Assembly (NCBI GenBank): GCA_035578135.1
Contig: JAQJVK010000020.1
Coordinates: 3,038,001 to 3,102,000 of the forward strand
Source: Flexamia atlantica
Lineage: Eukaryota > Arthropoda > Insecta > Hemiptera > Cicadellidae
Direction of reading: 5' to 3'
DNA length: 64,000 nucleotides
The notes beneath the pieces are model-generated. The model saw only the letters and a program-made list of their open reading frames with translations, did not search any database and was not told where the DNA came from. Both the position numbers and the translations under genes were made by a program. Below, piece after piece: positions 17,481 to 28,006 of the stretch. Position 1 is the stretch's first letter. Every line of letters starts with the position of its first letter.

Positions 17481-18419
17481 CTAAATCAAATCTTTTATAG
17501 GTATCCACGAATCTTCAGTTTTATCAAACCCCAACCAACGTACTTTAACTTGGTCTTTTTTCCTTTGCAACACCTTTTCAACAAGATAAACATCGCCTAC
17601 TGTTGACTTTAACAATTCATGTCCGTAAAAACCGCCTTGTAACAAATTTCCTTTGTTATCTTTTAAAATATAAGTTTCCGGTACAGTAGGTTGTACTTTA
17701 TACACTGTAAAAACTTCGTTTGTCCAATTGGGCAGGTATTTTTTAGTAAACACTCCTTTGTATTTACTAATTCGAACTTTATCATTTACATTAAATTTTC
17801 TTGGTTTTCTTTGTTCCGCTTTTGGCTGTGTATTCTTTTTAATTCGTTGTAAAACTAGTTTAGCGTTTTTCTTATTCACTTTGTTAGGTGCCATACCGAT
17901 AGTTCTATGAAACTTGTTGTTGTAATCGCTTATTAATTTTGGTAAGATATCAACCCATACGTAAGAACCTCTTTTCGAAAACATTTTATACATTGCACCT
18001 TTTAAGGTTCTATTAAATCTTTCAATTATAGCTGCCTTTTTCTCAGAATTTGTGGAATAATGATTTATGTTATATTTTTTCATTAACAAGGCAAAAGGTT
18101 TATTAAAAAATTCTTTACCATCATCAGTTTGTAAATGTTTAATTTTATTTTTATCTCTTTTTATAGCTACTTCCATAGCTTTTGTTATGCTGTTACCAGT
18201 TTTGTCTTTTAATGGCAAAGCATCTGCAACTTTAGTAAAACAATTAATAATCGTAAGTATGTATTTAATTCCTTTATTTATTTTACTATGCGGTTGCATT
18301 TCAATTAAATCTGCTTGATATAAATCATTTATTCCTTTTACAACAGTATTTCGTCGTGGAAACTTTATTCTTGCAGGTTTATGAAGTTCATTAACAATCT
18401 TTTCCTTTAAGTCTGTCAT
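17481..18419 (-). CDS. Polinton integrase (RVE) with chromodomain
   Basis: 312 residues from ATG 18419. The retrovirus-type catalytic core has D37 (YQADLIEM), D99 (LQTDDGKEF) and E133 (IIERFNRTLK), all present. The usual N-terminal HHCC zinc finger is not seen. A basic SH3-like linker (about 205-245) precedes a C-terminal chromodomain (275-312) with the three aromatic cage positions Y278, W295 and F298, so it may steer integration to methylated histone tails. The enzyme would join element ends to target DNA and create the 6-bp duplication. It has its own TATA box, and the stop codon sits within an 8-bp palindrome (TTGATTTA/TAAATCAA). Confidence 0.95.
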   Translation of the reverse strand: MTDLKEKIVNELHKPARIKFPRRNTVVKGINDLYQADLIEMQPHSKINKGIKYILTIINCFTKVADALPLKDKTGNSITKAMEVAIKRDKNKIKHLQTDDGKEFFNKPFALLMKKYNINHYSTNSEKKAAIIERFNRTLKGAMYKMFSKRGSYVWVDILPKLISDYNNKFHRTIGMAPNKVNKKNAKLVLQRIKKNTQPKAEQRKPRKFNVNDKVRISKYKGVFTKKYLPNWTNEVFTVYKVQPTVPETYILKDNKGNLLQGGFYGHELLKSTVGDVYLVEKVLQRKKDQVKVRWLGFDKTEDSWIPIKDLI

Positions 18420-18447
18420 GATGATTTTACTAACAAAGTCAAGTTAG

Positions 18448-18482
18448 TATTGAGTGTTTCTTTTTCTGCATCCGCTTTTATA
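18448..18482 (-). promoter_or_regulatory. Integrase promoter
   Basis: TATAAAAG (18482-18475 on the minus strand) is followed by TCAATA about 30 bases on. The leader is about 30 bases before ATG 18419. The GCTATAAAAGC-type context also occurs at 11228-11235. Confidence 0.6.
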
Positions 18483-18507
18483 GTTCAAGGTCATTTCAAC
18501 ATATTTA

Positions 18508-18553
18508 AAAAAAGGGGAAATCACAGCGAGCATGCTGTGATTTCCCCTTTTTT
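18508..18553. terminator. Perfect 20-bp stem-loop after PolB
   Basis: Arms 18508-18527 and 18534-18553 pair without mismatch (A6-GGGG-AAATCACAGC) around the loop GAGCAT, followed by a T-rich run. It sits 30 bases beyond the polymerase stop codon and just upstream of the integrase TATA box. A transcript-end role, insulating the integrase promoter from PolB read-through, is inferred. Confidence 0.6.
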
Positions 18554-18582
18554 CTTTTTTTCTTTTTTCCTTTTTCTTTTTT

Positions 18583-21500
18583 TTACTCATCAATAGGATT
18601 TAGAGAATAGTGGCCGAATGGTAGAGTGTGAATTTTGTCTGGAAGAATGTGTCGTTTGTCATCATTGGAGCAGAGTGCTTTTTTCACTTCTTTTACGCTG
18701 TACAGATGATGGTTGAAACTTCTGATGGTGTTGAATTTTGCAGTTATTGTCGTTTCTTCAAATAAGCATTTTTTGTAGTGTTCGAAATTTACATTCTTTT
18801 TAAGATACAAACTTTTTACACCCTTAGCTTTTTTAATAACATTGTTTTCTTCTTTATGCAATTGTAGTGAATACAATTTTGACATTAGTGCAATAAGTTC
18901 TTCCAGTAAAATTCCATTTGCTTCATCTTTAAATTTTCCAAGTTTCTTTTTGTTCCGATCATTGTCATAATTTAAATGATCTTTTGGATAGTCACTAAAA
19001 TCAAATTCATTTTTGTGAACAAATGTTCGAAGATCCAAATACATATCTTCAGTAAGAATCCAGTAGATGAAAGCGTCCGTGTCCATGTAGGCGATTCCGA
19101 TGTTATCTCTACCGTAGAAGGCAACCATTTTGTTGTAGTGGAAATCATACATGTGAGTTTTGGAAATATCCAATATTGACATTCCAACGTACAACGGACG
19201 ATCCATTATCACGCTTGTCTTCTTCATAGATACTGCCACAAGGTTTTCATTGATGATAACGGATGTTCCAAAGTTTGGTTTTTGTACAAGTTTTTCTAGT
19301 TTTATGGGATCTGTAACTAATTTAACATTTTTGTGTTTTCTTTTGTTTTCCAATGTTTTTCCAAATATCGCATTATTCATTAATTTAAAAAAGTCCTTTT
19401 GAAATGTTGATGTTGCAGCTGCTCTTCTTCTGGTGTTTGAATCAATGTACGGTTTTAACCAGCACGATTGGGAAAATTTTAAAACTCTATGAATTTTGGT
19501 TATACGTAAACCCAATTGGAGTGCTTGTTGAACAACCCAAAAGTGAGCTACGTATCTTTGTTTATTTTCAAGAGTCATCATTAATTTTGGATGTTTGCCA
19601 ATTGGTGAAACTTCTGTTTTTGCAAGGAGCGGAAGATCGTAATGAAGATCATGCAAGTGTTCTGGATATTCAAAATCACAGTCTAATATGTATCCAGTGT
19701 CTCCGTCTTTTGAAATTTGCATAATATCACCAATAGAGTCTGGATTAACCCATTCAAAGTTTCCAAAAGGAAGTGGATTAGACATGGCCCATCCGTATAA
19801 ATTGTTGGCATCAAAATATCCCAAGAACACTGATGGTTTTTCTTCATCGTAGTCTGGAAGATATTTATTGTTAGCTTTAACATGTCTAGTAACACTTTGG
19901 GTCAATCCACCTCTAACGCCCGATTCGATCATCAACACCATGTCAATATCTGTTAATAATTGTAGGTTGCACTTTGTTTCTTTTAGCATAGCTTGCCAAG
20001 CTAGTCCTGGAGAAGTATAAGAATGAAGAGGGTCTAATCCGTAGGCTTCAAAACAAGTGTTTCTAAATTCTTCCATCACATCGCATAGAAGGGTCACATC
20101 AAGTTTTACATAAAAGTCAGAATAATCTCCCAGAGTGTTCATTTCTAATTCGTCCCAAACTCTGCATGCGTGTTGATAGTCTTCAGGTGAAATGTCCGAA
20201 TCGGTAAGTTTACTTTTGAATGCTTCTGGTGGAGGAAGTGATGTTTCTTGAAATTTATGTAGTCCATCGATGTAATCATACGGAAAAACTCCTTTCCGAA
20301 GAACCAAGTCCATTTTTTCTGCAGGTACAATTTTGCTTGTTTCTATTAAATTTTGTCTTCTTAAATTTTCAGAAAGTTTCATAAGACTGGAAGGCATAAA
20401 TCTAAAAGAATCAACAAATCTAAGTTTAATTTTGCCCACCTTTTTTGAAAAGCTTATAAATTTTTCCATAGTTTGTGCCAAAACGTCTATTTCACCGTTG
20501 TCTCTTGCTAATTCGGGAATAATAAAATGTCCATCGTATCCGCTAAGATTGTGAAAAACCACTGGAATGAAAGATGGTAGTTTGTCGTTGATGTTACATC
20601 CGTTGCAAGCTGCACCTCTGTAGGCTCCTGTCAGATGGTCATGGTCGCGAACTTTAATTTTAGTTTCTGTAAATTCATTATTACACAAATAGCATGTTGT
20701 TGCCGAATCATAAAGATAAAGTTCTTCCGGTGTCATAGGTGACATAGGAACCACATTGCTATACATTGCTTCCACTTTCCCAGCGATGTCATATAAATCA
20801 TCAACAAAGTATCGAGCTGCTTCTTCTCCACGATATCTCTTCGGTGTAGATGTCAAACCATATTCTTGAAGATGTTGTTCAGATAAAGTGGATTTTACTA
20901 TTAAACAATAACTGTTTGGTTTGTGAAGTTGATACTTTGTTCTGCTGGTATTTTCCTCTCCTTCTTCTTGGTCAAGTGGAAGCAATGAAGATTCAAAATC
21001 TGCATACACTACAACGGGAATTCTGTATTGTTGGATAACTTTGTCAAATTTTACTTGCGATCTTCTTGGGTGTGGTAATTTAATTCTTACTTCATAGTTT
21101 CCACTGCATAGTCTTTGGTGTTCCGTCAGCCATTCTGAACCTCCTCTTCTCAAAGGTTTGTTTACAAAACAGAAACATCTTTTACAAGTGGTTTTTCCTT
21201 CTTTACGTTTTGATAACTGTTTGTAAACTAGAGCTTCAAAATCTTTAATATATACATAATGTGAAATATCACCTTTTGTTATTAATAATAAATCAGTATG
21301 ATCTCTGCGTTCGGTGGGTGTTATACGTAAGGGGTAAACATTGTTGGATGAATCTAAGCCAAAGATGTTTACAGATGCAAAAGGATTTTTCTTTTCAAAT
21401 TTTGATATGTCTTGAATTGAAACAGGATAACTCATGCCTTGAAAATTATACTTATGGTAAACCTCATTGTATGCTATACTCGGTCGTTCCGCATGATTTA

Positions 21501-22212
21501 TTACATATTTTGCAAGCATTGCATACTTGAAACATTCAGCATCTTTATTTTGAACATTAATACAGGATTTGGTGGGTTGAATTTTCTTTGGCAATTCAAT
21601 ATGACTACTACCTCTCATTCCATATCCATGTTTATGAACTCTTACATCTAAGCTTGTTATACTTAACAAACTCCATCCAGAACCTCTTCCTTCATGTTCT
21701 TGTAATTTTGTTAAAGGTTCTTCAAAACAATCATCCACAATTGAGCTTATATCTGATGCAAACATGATGGTTTTGTTTTTAGTTAAAAATCCTCTTGGTG
21801 ATGTTTCATTCTGAACATTTGTAAATACTGTATCTAATAATATTCCAAACTTTATAAAATTTAATCTTCTTAGTTCATTGTTCAATGTTTCTGTTACTAA
21901 TGTTTTTGCTTTTGAAATAAACTGTGCGAGTTGCAATTGAGCATTGTCGATCTTAAAATGAGTTACTACACTACCTGGTAAGGCTCGGGCGTATAATTCC
22001 ACATCCAAAGATGGTCCGGGTGCGTATTGAATAACACTTGATCTTGAATTTAGTTGTTGTTGTACGGTAGCCAGTATTTGATCTAAATCTTCCAAATATT
22101 CTTCTTCTGCATTGTTATTTGTTTCTTGGTTTGTTTCTTGGTTTGTTTCGTTGTTATGGTAAACTTCTTTGTGTATTTGTAGTAAAATTTCCTCTTCAAA
22201 AGATTCTCGCAA
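18583..22212 (-). CDS. Protein-primed DNA polymerase B
   Basis: 1209 codons, all open, covering the full Polinton PolB. Exonuclease motifs are DFES (405-408), HNLSGYD (554-560) and YVKLDV (701-706). Polymerase motifs are A: YFDANNLYG (799-807), B: KLMNNAIFGKT (943-953) and C: YMDTD (1042-1046); KAKGVKSLYLKK follows at about 1128. Between Exo I and Exo II there is a CYLC..RDHDHLTG..CNGC module (507-540) of the recombination endonuclease VII/HNH type, and an earlier C2H2-like cluster (343-368). It would replicate the element from a terminal-protein primer. The start is odd: the first in-frame codon after a stop is TTG at 22212 and the next in-frame ATG is codon 150, while an ATG at 22229, the first in the predicted transcript, is one base out of frame. 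A small indel at 22206-22228 is likely. Confidence 0.96.
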   Translation of the reverse strand: MRESFEEEILLQIHKEVYHNNETNQETNQETNNNAEEEYLEDLDQILATVQQQLNSRSSVIQYAPGPSLDVELYARALPGSVVTHFKIDNAQLQLAQFISKAKTLVTETLNNELRRLNFIKFGILLDTVFTNVQNETSPRGFLTKNKTIMFASDISSIVDDCFEEPLTKLQEHEGRGSGWSLLSITSLDVRVHKHGYGMRGSSHIELPKKIQPTKSCINVQNKDAECFKYAMLAKYVINHAERPSIAYNEVYHKYNFQGMSYPVSIQDISKFEKKNPFASVNIFGLDSSNNVYPLRITPTERRDHTDLLLITKGDISHYVYIKDFEALVYKQLSKRKEGKTTCKRCFCFVNKPLRRGGSEWLTEHQRLCSGNYEVRIKLPHPRRSQVKFDKVIQQYRIPVVVYADFESSLLPLDQEEGEENTSRTKYQLHKPNSYCLIVKSTLSEQHLQEYGLTSTPKRYRGEEAARYFVDDLYDIAGKVEAMYSNVVPMSPMTPEELYLYDSATTCYLCNNEFTETKIKVRDHDHLTGAYRGAACNGCNINDKLPSFIPVVFHNLSGYDGHFIIPELARDNGEIDVLAQTMEKFISFSKKVGKIKLRFVDSFRFMPSSLMKLSENLRRQNLIETSKIVPAEKMDLVLRKGVFPYDYIDGLHKFQETSLPPPEAFKSKLTDSDISPEDYQHACRVWDELEMNTLGDYSDFYVKLDVTLLCDVMEEFRNTCFEAYGLDPLHSYTSPGLAWQAMLKETKCNLQLLTDIDMVLMIESGVRGGLTQSVTRHVKANNKYLPDYDEEKPSVFLGYFDANNLYGWAMSNPLPFGNFEWVNPDSIGDIMQISKDGDTGYILDCDFEYPEHLHDLHYDLPLLAKTEVSPIGKHPKLMMTLENKQRYVAHFWVVQQALQLGLRITKIHRVLKFSQSCWLKPYIDSNTRRRAAATSTFQKDFFKLMNNAIFGKTLENKRKHKNVKLVTDPIKLEKLVQKPNFGTSVIINENLVAVSMKKTSVIMDRPLYVGMSILDISKTHMYDFHYNKMVAFYGRDNIGIAYMDTDAFIYWILTEDMYLDLRTFVHKNEFDFSDYPKDHLNYDNDRNKKKLGKFKDEANGILLEELIALMSKLYSLQLHKEENNVIKKAKGVKSLYLKKNVNFEHYKKCLFEETTITAKFNTIRSFNHHLYSVKEVKKALCSNDDKRHILPDKIHTLPFGHYSLNPIDE

Positions 22213-22264
22213 CTAATGCAGTAATACATGACGTAGGTGTGCTCTCCACAAAAGTTGCCGTAAT

Positions 22265-22298
22265 AATGAAAACCACTCTAAAACTACCCCTATTTATA
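22265..22298 (-). promoter_or_regulatory. PolB promoter
   Basis: TATAAATA on the minus strand (22298-22291) is followed about 30 bp later by TCATT (22269-22265). The first ATG of the resulting transcript is at 22229. Confidence 0.6.
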
Positions 22299-22329
22299 GC
22301 ATTACCCCCACCACTTTTCCCCCATCACA

Positions 22330-23300
22330 AAAAGTGTAAATAACAGTTAAATTTATTTTATTTTAAAAACCCCTAAGTATTAAGATTATCCGATGAAAGT
22401 TTAAAAAAGAAATCCAAGTTTCAAGGTCAAATAATGCAAGTTTTTTAGAAAAAATCTCTTTTTCTGTATTAAACATAGAAAGTGTAAATAACTGCTAAAT
22501 GTTTTTATATTTCAAAACCCCTAAGTATTAAGACCATCCAATGTAAGTTTCAAAAGAAATCTAAGTGTCAAGGTCAAATAATGCAAGTTTAAAAAAATCT
22601 CGTTGTAAAGTGAATGTTGAAGCAAATGTTTGAAAAACTTTCTAAGTCCTAAAATATTAATTAAGGGGAAGTTTTAACGATTAAAATTTTTACAAGTCCA
22701 ATGTAAAGTAAAATAAAGAAATGTTGTTGCTTGTTGGAACAGTAACAAAAGAATGATGGGTTTAAAAAATGTTCTAAGTCCTAAAATATTAATTATTGAG
22801 AAGTTTTAACACTTAAACCTTTTACAAGTCCAATGTAAAGTAAAATAAAAAGAAGTGTTGTTGCCTGTTGGAACAGTGGCGAAAGAAAGATGGAAACCAA
22901 ACTCGCAGCATAAAAGAAACTTAATATTGTAAAATAAATGTTGAAGCAAATGTTTGAAAATTTTTCTAAGTCTAAAAGGATTAATTATTGGGAGGTTTTA
23001 ACACTTAAAATTTTGCAAGTCCCATGTAAAGTAAAAAAAAGAAAGAAGTGTTGTTGCCTGTTGGAATAGTGGCGAAAGAATGATGGAAACCAAACTCGCA
23101 GCAAAAAAGAAACTTGACATTGTAAAATAAATGTTGGAGCAAATGTTTGAAAAAATTTTCTAAGTCCAGAAGGATTAATTATTAGGAAGTTTTAACACTT
23201 AAAATTTTACAAGTCCCATGTAAAGTAAAATAAAGAAAGAAGTGTTGTCGCCTGTTGGAACACTGGCGAAAGAATGATGCAAACCAAACTCGCTGCAAGG
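22330..23300. repeat. Two families of direct tandem repeats
   Basis: Two units of about 140 bp (near 22332-22465 and 22478-22600) share aaaacccctaagtattaaga and tcaaggtcaaataatgcaag. They are followed by four units of about 185-195 bp (from about 22640, 22765, 22955 and 23150) sharing gtcccatgtaaagtaaaa and cctgttggaacagtggcgaa. There is no conserved open frame. Confidence 0.75.
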
Positions 23301-23323
23301 CTCCTGTGGTTTGGGAGGGGGGA

Positions 23324-24420
23324 TGACCTCGAACCGAGTTCGGGTCCGGGGTCTGCGCTTGTGCTTCGACATCAGTTGCTCATTAGACAGTGAGGTGGTA
23401 ACATGTTCAGAAGGCGCCCTGAACATTTTATCATTTTTACTGTTTAGTGAAAATATCTTGGTGTTATTTGTATAATAACATCTTGACGTAGGACTGATTA
23501 ATTTTAAGGCATGGTAGTTGTTTGTGCTTGTAGATACCCTAGGGTTTGTAGTTTGTTTTTAATTTGCTGGTTTGGTAGTTAGTATTATTTTAAAATCTTT
23601 CTTTTACTTACAATATATTTCTGCCTGGAATGTTTAAATTTAAAGTAATATTTTTGTTTTTAAGAATGTTATATGATATGTTTTTAATACCTTTCTATTC
23701 CAATTTCCTTTTTCCAACAAGCTTGTTGAGGGCATTCCCTCTCTTGTCTTGTACTCCTTTTTAATTAGGGACACCTTTCAATTCCAATTTCCTTTCCTTT
23801 TTTCCTTCCATCTTTTGCACGGTAAAACCAATAATGGTAAAACCGGCTACCGCTTTTGTAGTGATTACGCTTACCAAAGCGGGTCACTTACAACCTCTAT
23901 ACGTGCTGGATGGGTAGTTCGCCTACCTCCGGAGTTTCGCTAGACCTCAGCTGTACTGCGTCGCTAATGGCGAGTCACTGGCTCCTTTAGTGTTAGGAAA
24001 TAAAAACATATTTGTATAACATTTTTCCAAAATTTAATTAAGCAACGTGCTATTTCAGAATAACATTTTTTTGTTTTAGCTTAGCGTTGTGCGCTTATGA
24101 TGAGGTGTGTGAGTTCGCTTACGTGATGATCACACCGTAATCATGATGTGCAGCGTTGGGCTGTTTAGCTTTTTTTTTACTTATCTTTTACTTTTTATTT
24201 ATTATTTCTTTTAACTTAATTTTTTTTATTAATTGATCAACTCTAGGCAGGTTGTATTGTAAATTAGCTTTTCTTCTTTTAGGTTTCCGGGGGTGTACGG
24301 TTCTGTAAAACCATACACCCCCATTTTCTTTTTAATTAATGAATGACCTTGACCTACTTATTTTCAAGGTCAACCAAAAGAGTTAGCGAAAATTTCTAAG
24401 TCCCAAGGTTATTTTTATGT
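23324..24420 (+). repeat. Long inverted repeat arm, left
   Basis: The inverted partner is 26930-28006. Arms share, for example, gttcagaaggcgccctgaac, ggcattccctctcttgtctt and cgcctacctccggagtttcg, and end near a hairpin GGGGGTGTACGGTT (24288-24322). Similarity is high but clearly below that of the Polinton TIRs. It may be a nested fold-back element inside the Polinton; no clear target duplication is seen. Matching 64-residue frames in both arms are probably chance. Confidence 0.75.
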
Positions 24421-24526
24421 AAATTGTTCCGAACCCTATCATGTGGGTATTCAAATTATTTTAAAAATATCTAGTTGAATAAATGCAAAATAAACTACAC
24501 TTGCAATTAAATATAAACATTTTATT

Positions 24527-26929
24527 AAATGATGTTACCAAACCTTTTTGTTTGTCTTTTCATTCTGCGTATTTTAAATACCTACATGATAGGATTTGGA
24601 AACATATAAAGAAAAATATGATTTAAAAGATTTTTTTCAGTTTTTGAGCTATAACTTTTATACCTTTGGTTTTATCGAAAAATGTTACTGGACCTTTTTT
24701 GTTTGCCTTTTTATTCTGCGTAATTTGAGTACCCGCACGATAGATTTAGAGCATTTTTGTTATATCCACTGCCACCGTGTATGGCGACGCAGCTCAAAAG
24801 TTGAACGGCGACGATATCAAGTGGGGGCCCCCCATTTCGCAAACTTACTCTAAACCTATTGTGCGGGTACTCAAATTACGCGGAATGAAAAGACAAACAC
24901 AAAAGGTCCAGTAACATTTTTCGATAAATCCAACGGTATAAAAGTTATAACGAAAAAACTAAAGTTTCAAGGTCATTTAAAACTTTTACAAAACCTATCA
25001 TGTGGTTACTCAAGTTACGTGGAATAAAAAAACAAACAAAAATGTTCAGTAACATTTTTCTATAAAACCAACGGTGTAGAAGTTATAACGCGAAAACTTA
25101 AGATTTAAAACCGCCCAGGTTACAAAACGTCCAGGCTACAAAATATTGTTAATTTCTTACAAAATAATGATGATTTTATAACAAATGTTACCGAAGCTTG
25201 TTGTTGGTCTCATAATTTAAGTACTCACAAAATAAGGGTTGGAAACTTATAAAGTAAAATATAAAATGTTGGAAAATACTTTTTTTTAGTTTTTGCGTTA
25301 TAACTTGTATACCGTTGGTTTTATCAAACAATGTTATTGGACATGTTTTGTTCGTCTTTTTATTCCGAATAATTTGAGTATATGCATGATAGGTTTGGAG
25401 CAATTTTGTAAAAGGGGGGGGGTGTTGCAAAATGACTCAAAACCTATTGTGCAGGTACTCAAATTACAAGGAATGAAAAGACAAACACAAAAGGTCCAGT
25501 AACATTTTTCGATAAATCCAACGGTATAAAAGTTATAACGAAAAAATTAAAGTTTCAAGGTCATTTAAAACTTTTGCAAAACCTATCATGTGGTTACTCA
25601 AGTTACGTGGAATAAAAAAACAAACAAAAATGTTCAGTAACATTTTTCTATAAAACCAACGGTGTAGAAGTTATAACGCGAAAACTTAAGATTTAAAACC
25701 GCCCAGGTTTCAAAACGTCCAGGTAACCTGGACGTTTTAGTAAAAACGTCCAGGCTACAAAATATTGTTAATTTCTTACAAAATAATGTTGATTTTATAA
25801 CAAATGTTACCGAAGCTTGTTGTTGGTCTCATAATTTAAGTACTCACAAAATAAGGGTTGGAAACTTATAAAGTAAAATATAAAATGTTGGAAAATACTT
25901 TTTTTTAGTTTTTGCGTTGTAACTTGTATACCGTTGGTTTTATCAAAAAATGTTACTGGACATGTTTTGTTCGTCTTTTTATTCCGAATAATTTGAGTAT
26001 ATGCATGATAGGTTTGGAGCAATTTTGTAAAAGGGGGGGGGGGTTGTCAGGAGAGGGGGAGGGGGGGGGGATGGGGGGGAGGGGGGGGAAGGGGGGAGGG
26101 GCGGGGGAGAGGGGGGAAGGGGGGATGGGTGGTGGGGAGGGGAGGGGGGGGGGCAAAATTGCAAAATTACTTTAAACCTATTGTGCGGGTACTCAAATTA
26201 CGCGGAATGAAAAGACAAACACAAAAGGTCCAGTAACATTTTTCGATAAATCCAACGGTATAAAAGTTATAACGAAAAAACTAAAGTTTCAAGGTCATTT
26301 AAAACTTTTACAATACCTATCATGTGGTTACTCAAGTTACGTGGAATAAAAAAACAAACAAAAATGTTCAGTAACATTTTTCTATAAAACCAACAGTGTA
26401 GAAGTTATAACGCGAAAACTTAAGATTTAAAACCGTCCAGGTTACAAAACGTCCAGGTAACCTGGACGATTTAGTAAAAACGTCCAGGCTACAAAATATT
26501 GTTAATTTCTTACAAAATAATGTTGATTTTATAACAAATGTTACCTAAGCTTGTTGTTGGTCTCATAATTTAAGTACTCACAAAATAAGGGTTGGAAACT
26601 TATAAAGTAAAATATAAAATGTTGGAAAATGCTTTTTTTTAGTTTTTGCGTTATAACTAGTACACAGTTGGTTTTATCAAAAAATGTTACTGGACATGTT
26701 TTGTTCGTCTTTTTATTCCGAATAATTTGAGTATATGCATGATAGGTTTGGAGCAATTTTGTAAAAGGGGGGGGGGTTGCAAAATGACTCAAAACCTATT
26801 GTGCAGGTACTCAAATTACAAGGAATGAAAAGACAAACAAAAAAGGTCCAGTAACATTTTTCGATAAATATAATGGCATAAAAGTTATAACGCAAAAACT
26901 AAAGTTTCAAAGTAATTTAAACTTTTACA
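24527..26929. repeat. Higher-order satellite between the inverted arms
   Basis: A block A of about 320 bp (24527-24845) is followed by three blocks B of about 600 bp (24846-25420, 25436-26030, 26165-26765) and part of another. Each B carries a forward monomer (around accaacggtataaaagttat) near its start and the same monomer inverted near its end, so each unit can fold back. Blocks are separated by poly-G runs. A perfect palindrome AAAACGTCCAGGT-A-ACCTGGACGTTTT occurs in the second copy, with near copies in others. Confidence 0.75.
26031..26153 (+). repeat. G-rich polypurine tract
   Basis: About 120 bases almost wholly G with scattered A and occasional T, in runs of 4-10 G. It can form G-quadruplexes or triplex DNA. 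A similar tract is at 29483-29565, and shorter G runs follow other satellite blocks (25417, 26767, 30569). Confidence 0.85.
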
Positions 26930-28006
26930 AAAATGACCTTGAGACTTAGAAATTTTCGCTAAGTCTTTTTGTTGACCTTGAAAATAAGTAGGTCAAGGTC
27001 ATTCGATAACTAAAAAGAAAATGGGGGTGTACGGTTTTACAGAACCGTACACCCCCGGAAACCTAAAAGAAGAAAAGCTAATTTACAATACAATCTGCCT
27101 AGAGTTTAAGAATTAATAAAAATAAAAAAATAAAGAAATAAAATTTAGTTTAAAAAAAATAGCTAGACAGCCCAGCGCTGCACATCATGATTACAGTGTG
27201 ATCATCACGTAAGCGAACTCACACACCTCACCATAAGCGCACAACGCTAAGCTAAAACAAAAATGTTATTTTGAAATAGCAAGTTGCTTAATTAAATTTA
27301 GGAAAAATGTTATACAAATATGTTTTTTATTTCCTAACACTAAAGGAGCCAGTGTCTCGCCATTAGCGACGCAGAACAACTGAGGTCTAGCGAAACTCCG
27401 GAGGTAGGCGAACTACCCATCCAGCACGTATAGAGGTTGTAAGTGACCCGCTTTGGTGAGCGTAATCACTACAAAAGCGGTAGCCGGTTTTACCATTATT
27501 GGTTTTACCATGCAAAAGATGGAAGGACAAAAGGAAAGGAAATTGGAATTGAAAGGTGTCCCTAACTAAAAAGGAGTACAAGACAAGAGAGGGAATGCCC
27601 TCAACAAGCTTGTTGGAAAAAGGAAATTGGAATAGAAAGGTATTAAAAACATATCATATAACATTCCTAAAAACAAAAATTTTACTTTAAATTTAAACAT
27701 TCCAGGCAGAAATATATTGTAAGTAAAAGAAAGATTTTAAAATAATACTAACTACCAAACCAGCAAATTAAAAACAAACTACAAACCCTAGGGTATCTAC
27801 AAGCACAAACAACTACCATGCCTTAAAATTAATCAGTCCTACGTCAAGATGTTATTATAAAAATAACACCAAGATATTTTCACCAAACAGCAAAAATGAT
27901 AAAATGTTCAGGGCGCCTTCTGAACATGTTACCACCTCACTGTCTAGCGAGCAACTGATGCCGAACCACACGCGCAGATCCCGGACCCCAACTCGGCTCG
28001 AGGTCA
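26930..28006 (-). repeat. Long inverted repeat arm, right
   Basis: Reverse-complement partner of 23324-24420. Its inner end has a perfect 14-bp hairpin GGGGGTGTACGGTT/AACCGTACACCCCC. The outer end is tgacctcga in inverted sense, matching the left arm's start. Satellite block A-B starts again beyond it. Confidence 0.75.

Noticed and set aside
18508..18553. Bacterial-type intrinsic terminator
   Set aside because: The stem plus T-run looks like one, but the host is eukaryotic; kept only as a stem-loop of inferred function.
23749..23943. 64-residue frame conserved in both inverted arms (also 27387-27581)
   Set aside because: Conservation follows from the arms being duplicates; there is no motif and the frame is short.
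25953..26175. Pro-rich and Gly-rich open frames
   Set aside because: They are translations of the G-rich tract in several frames, not genes.
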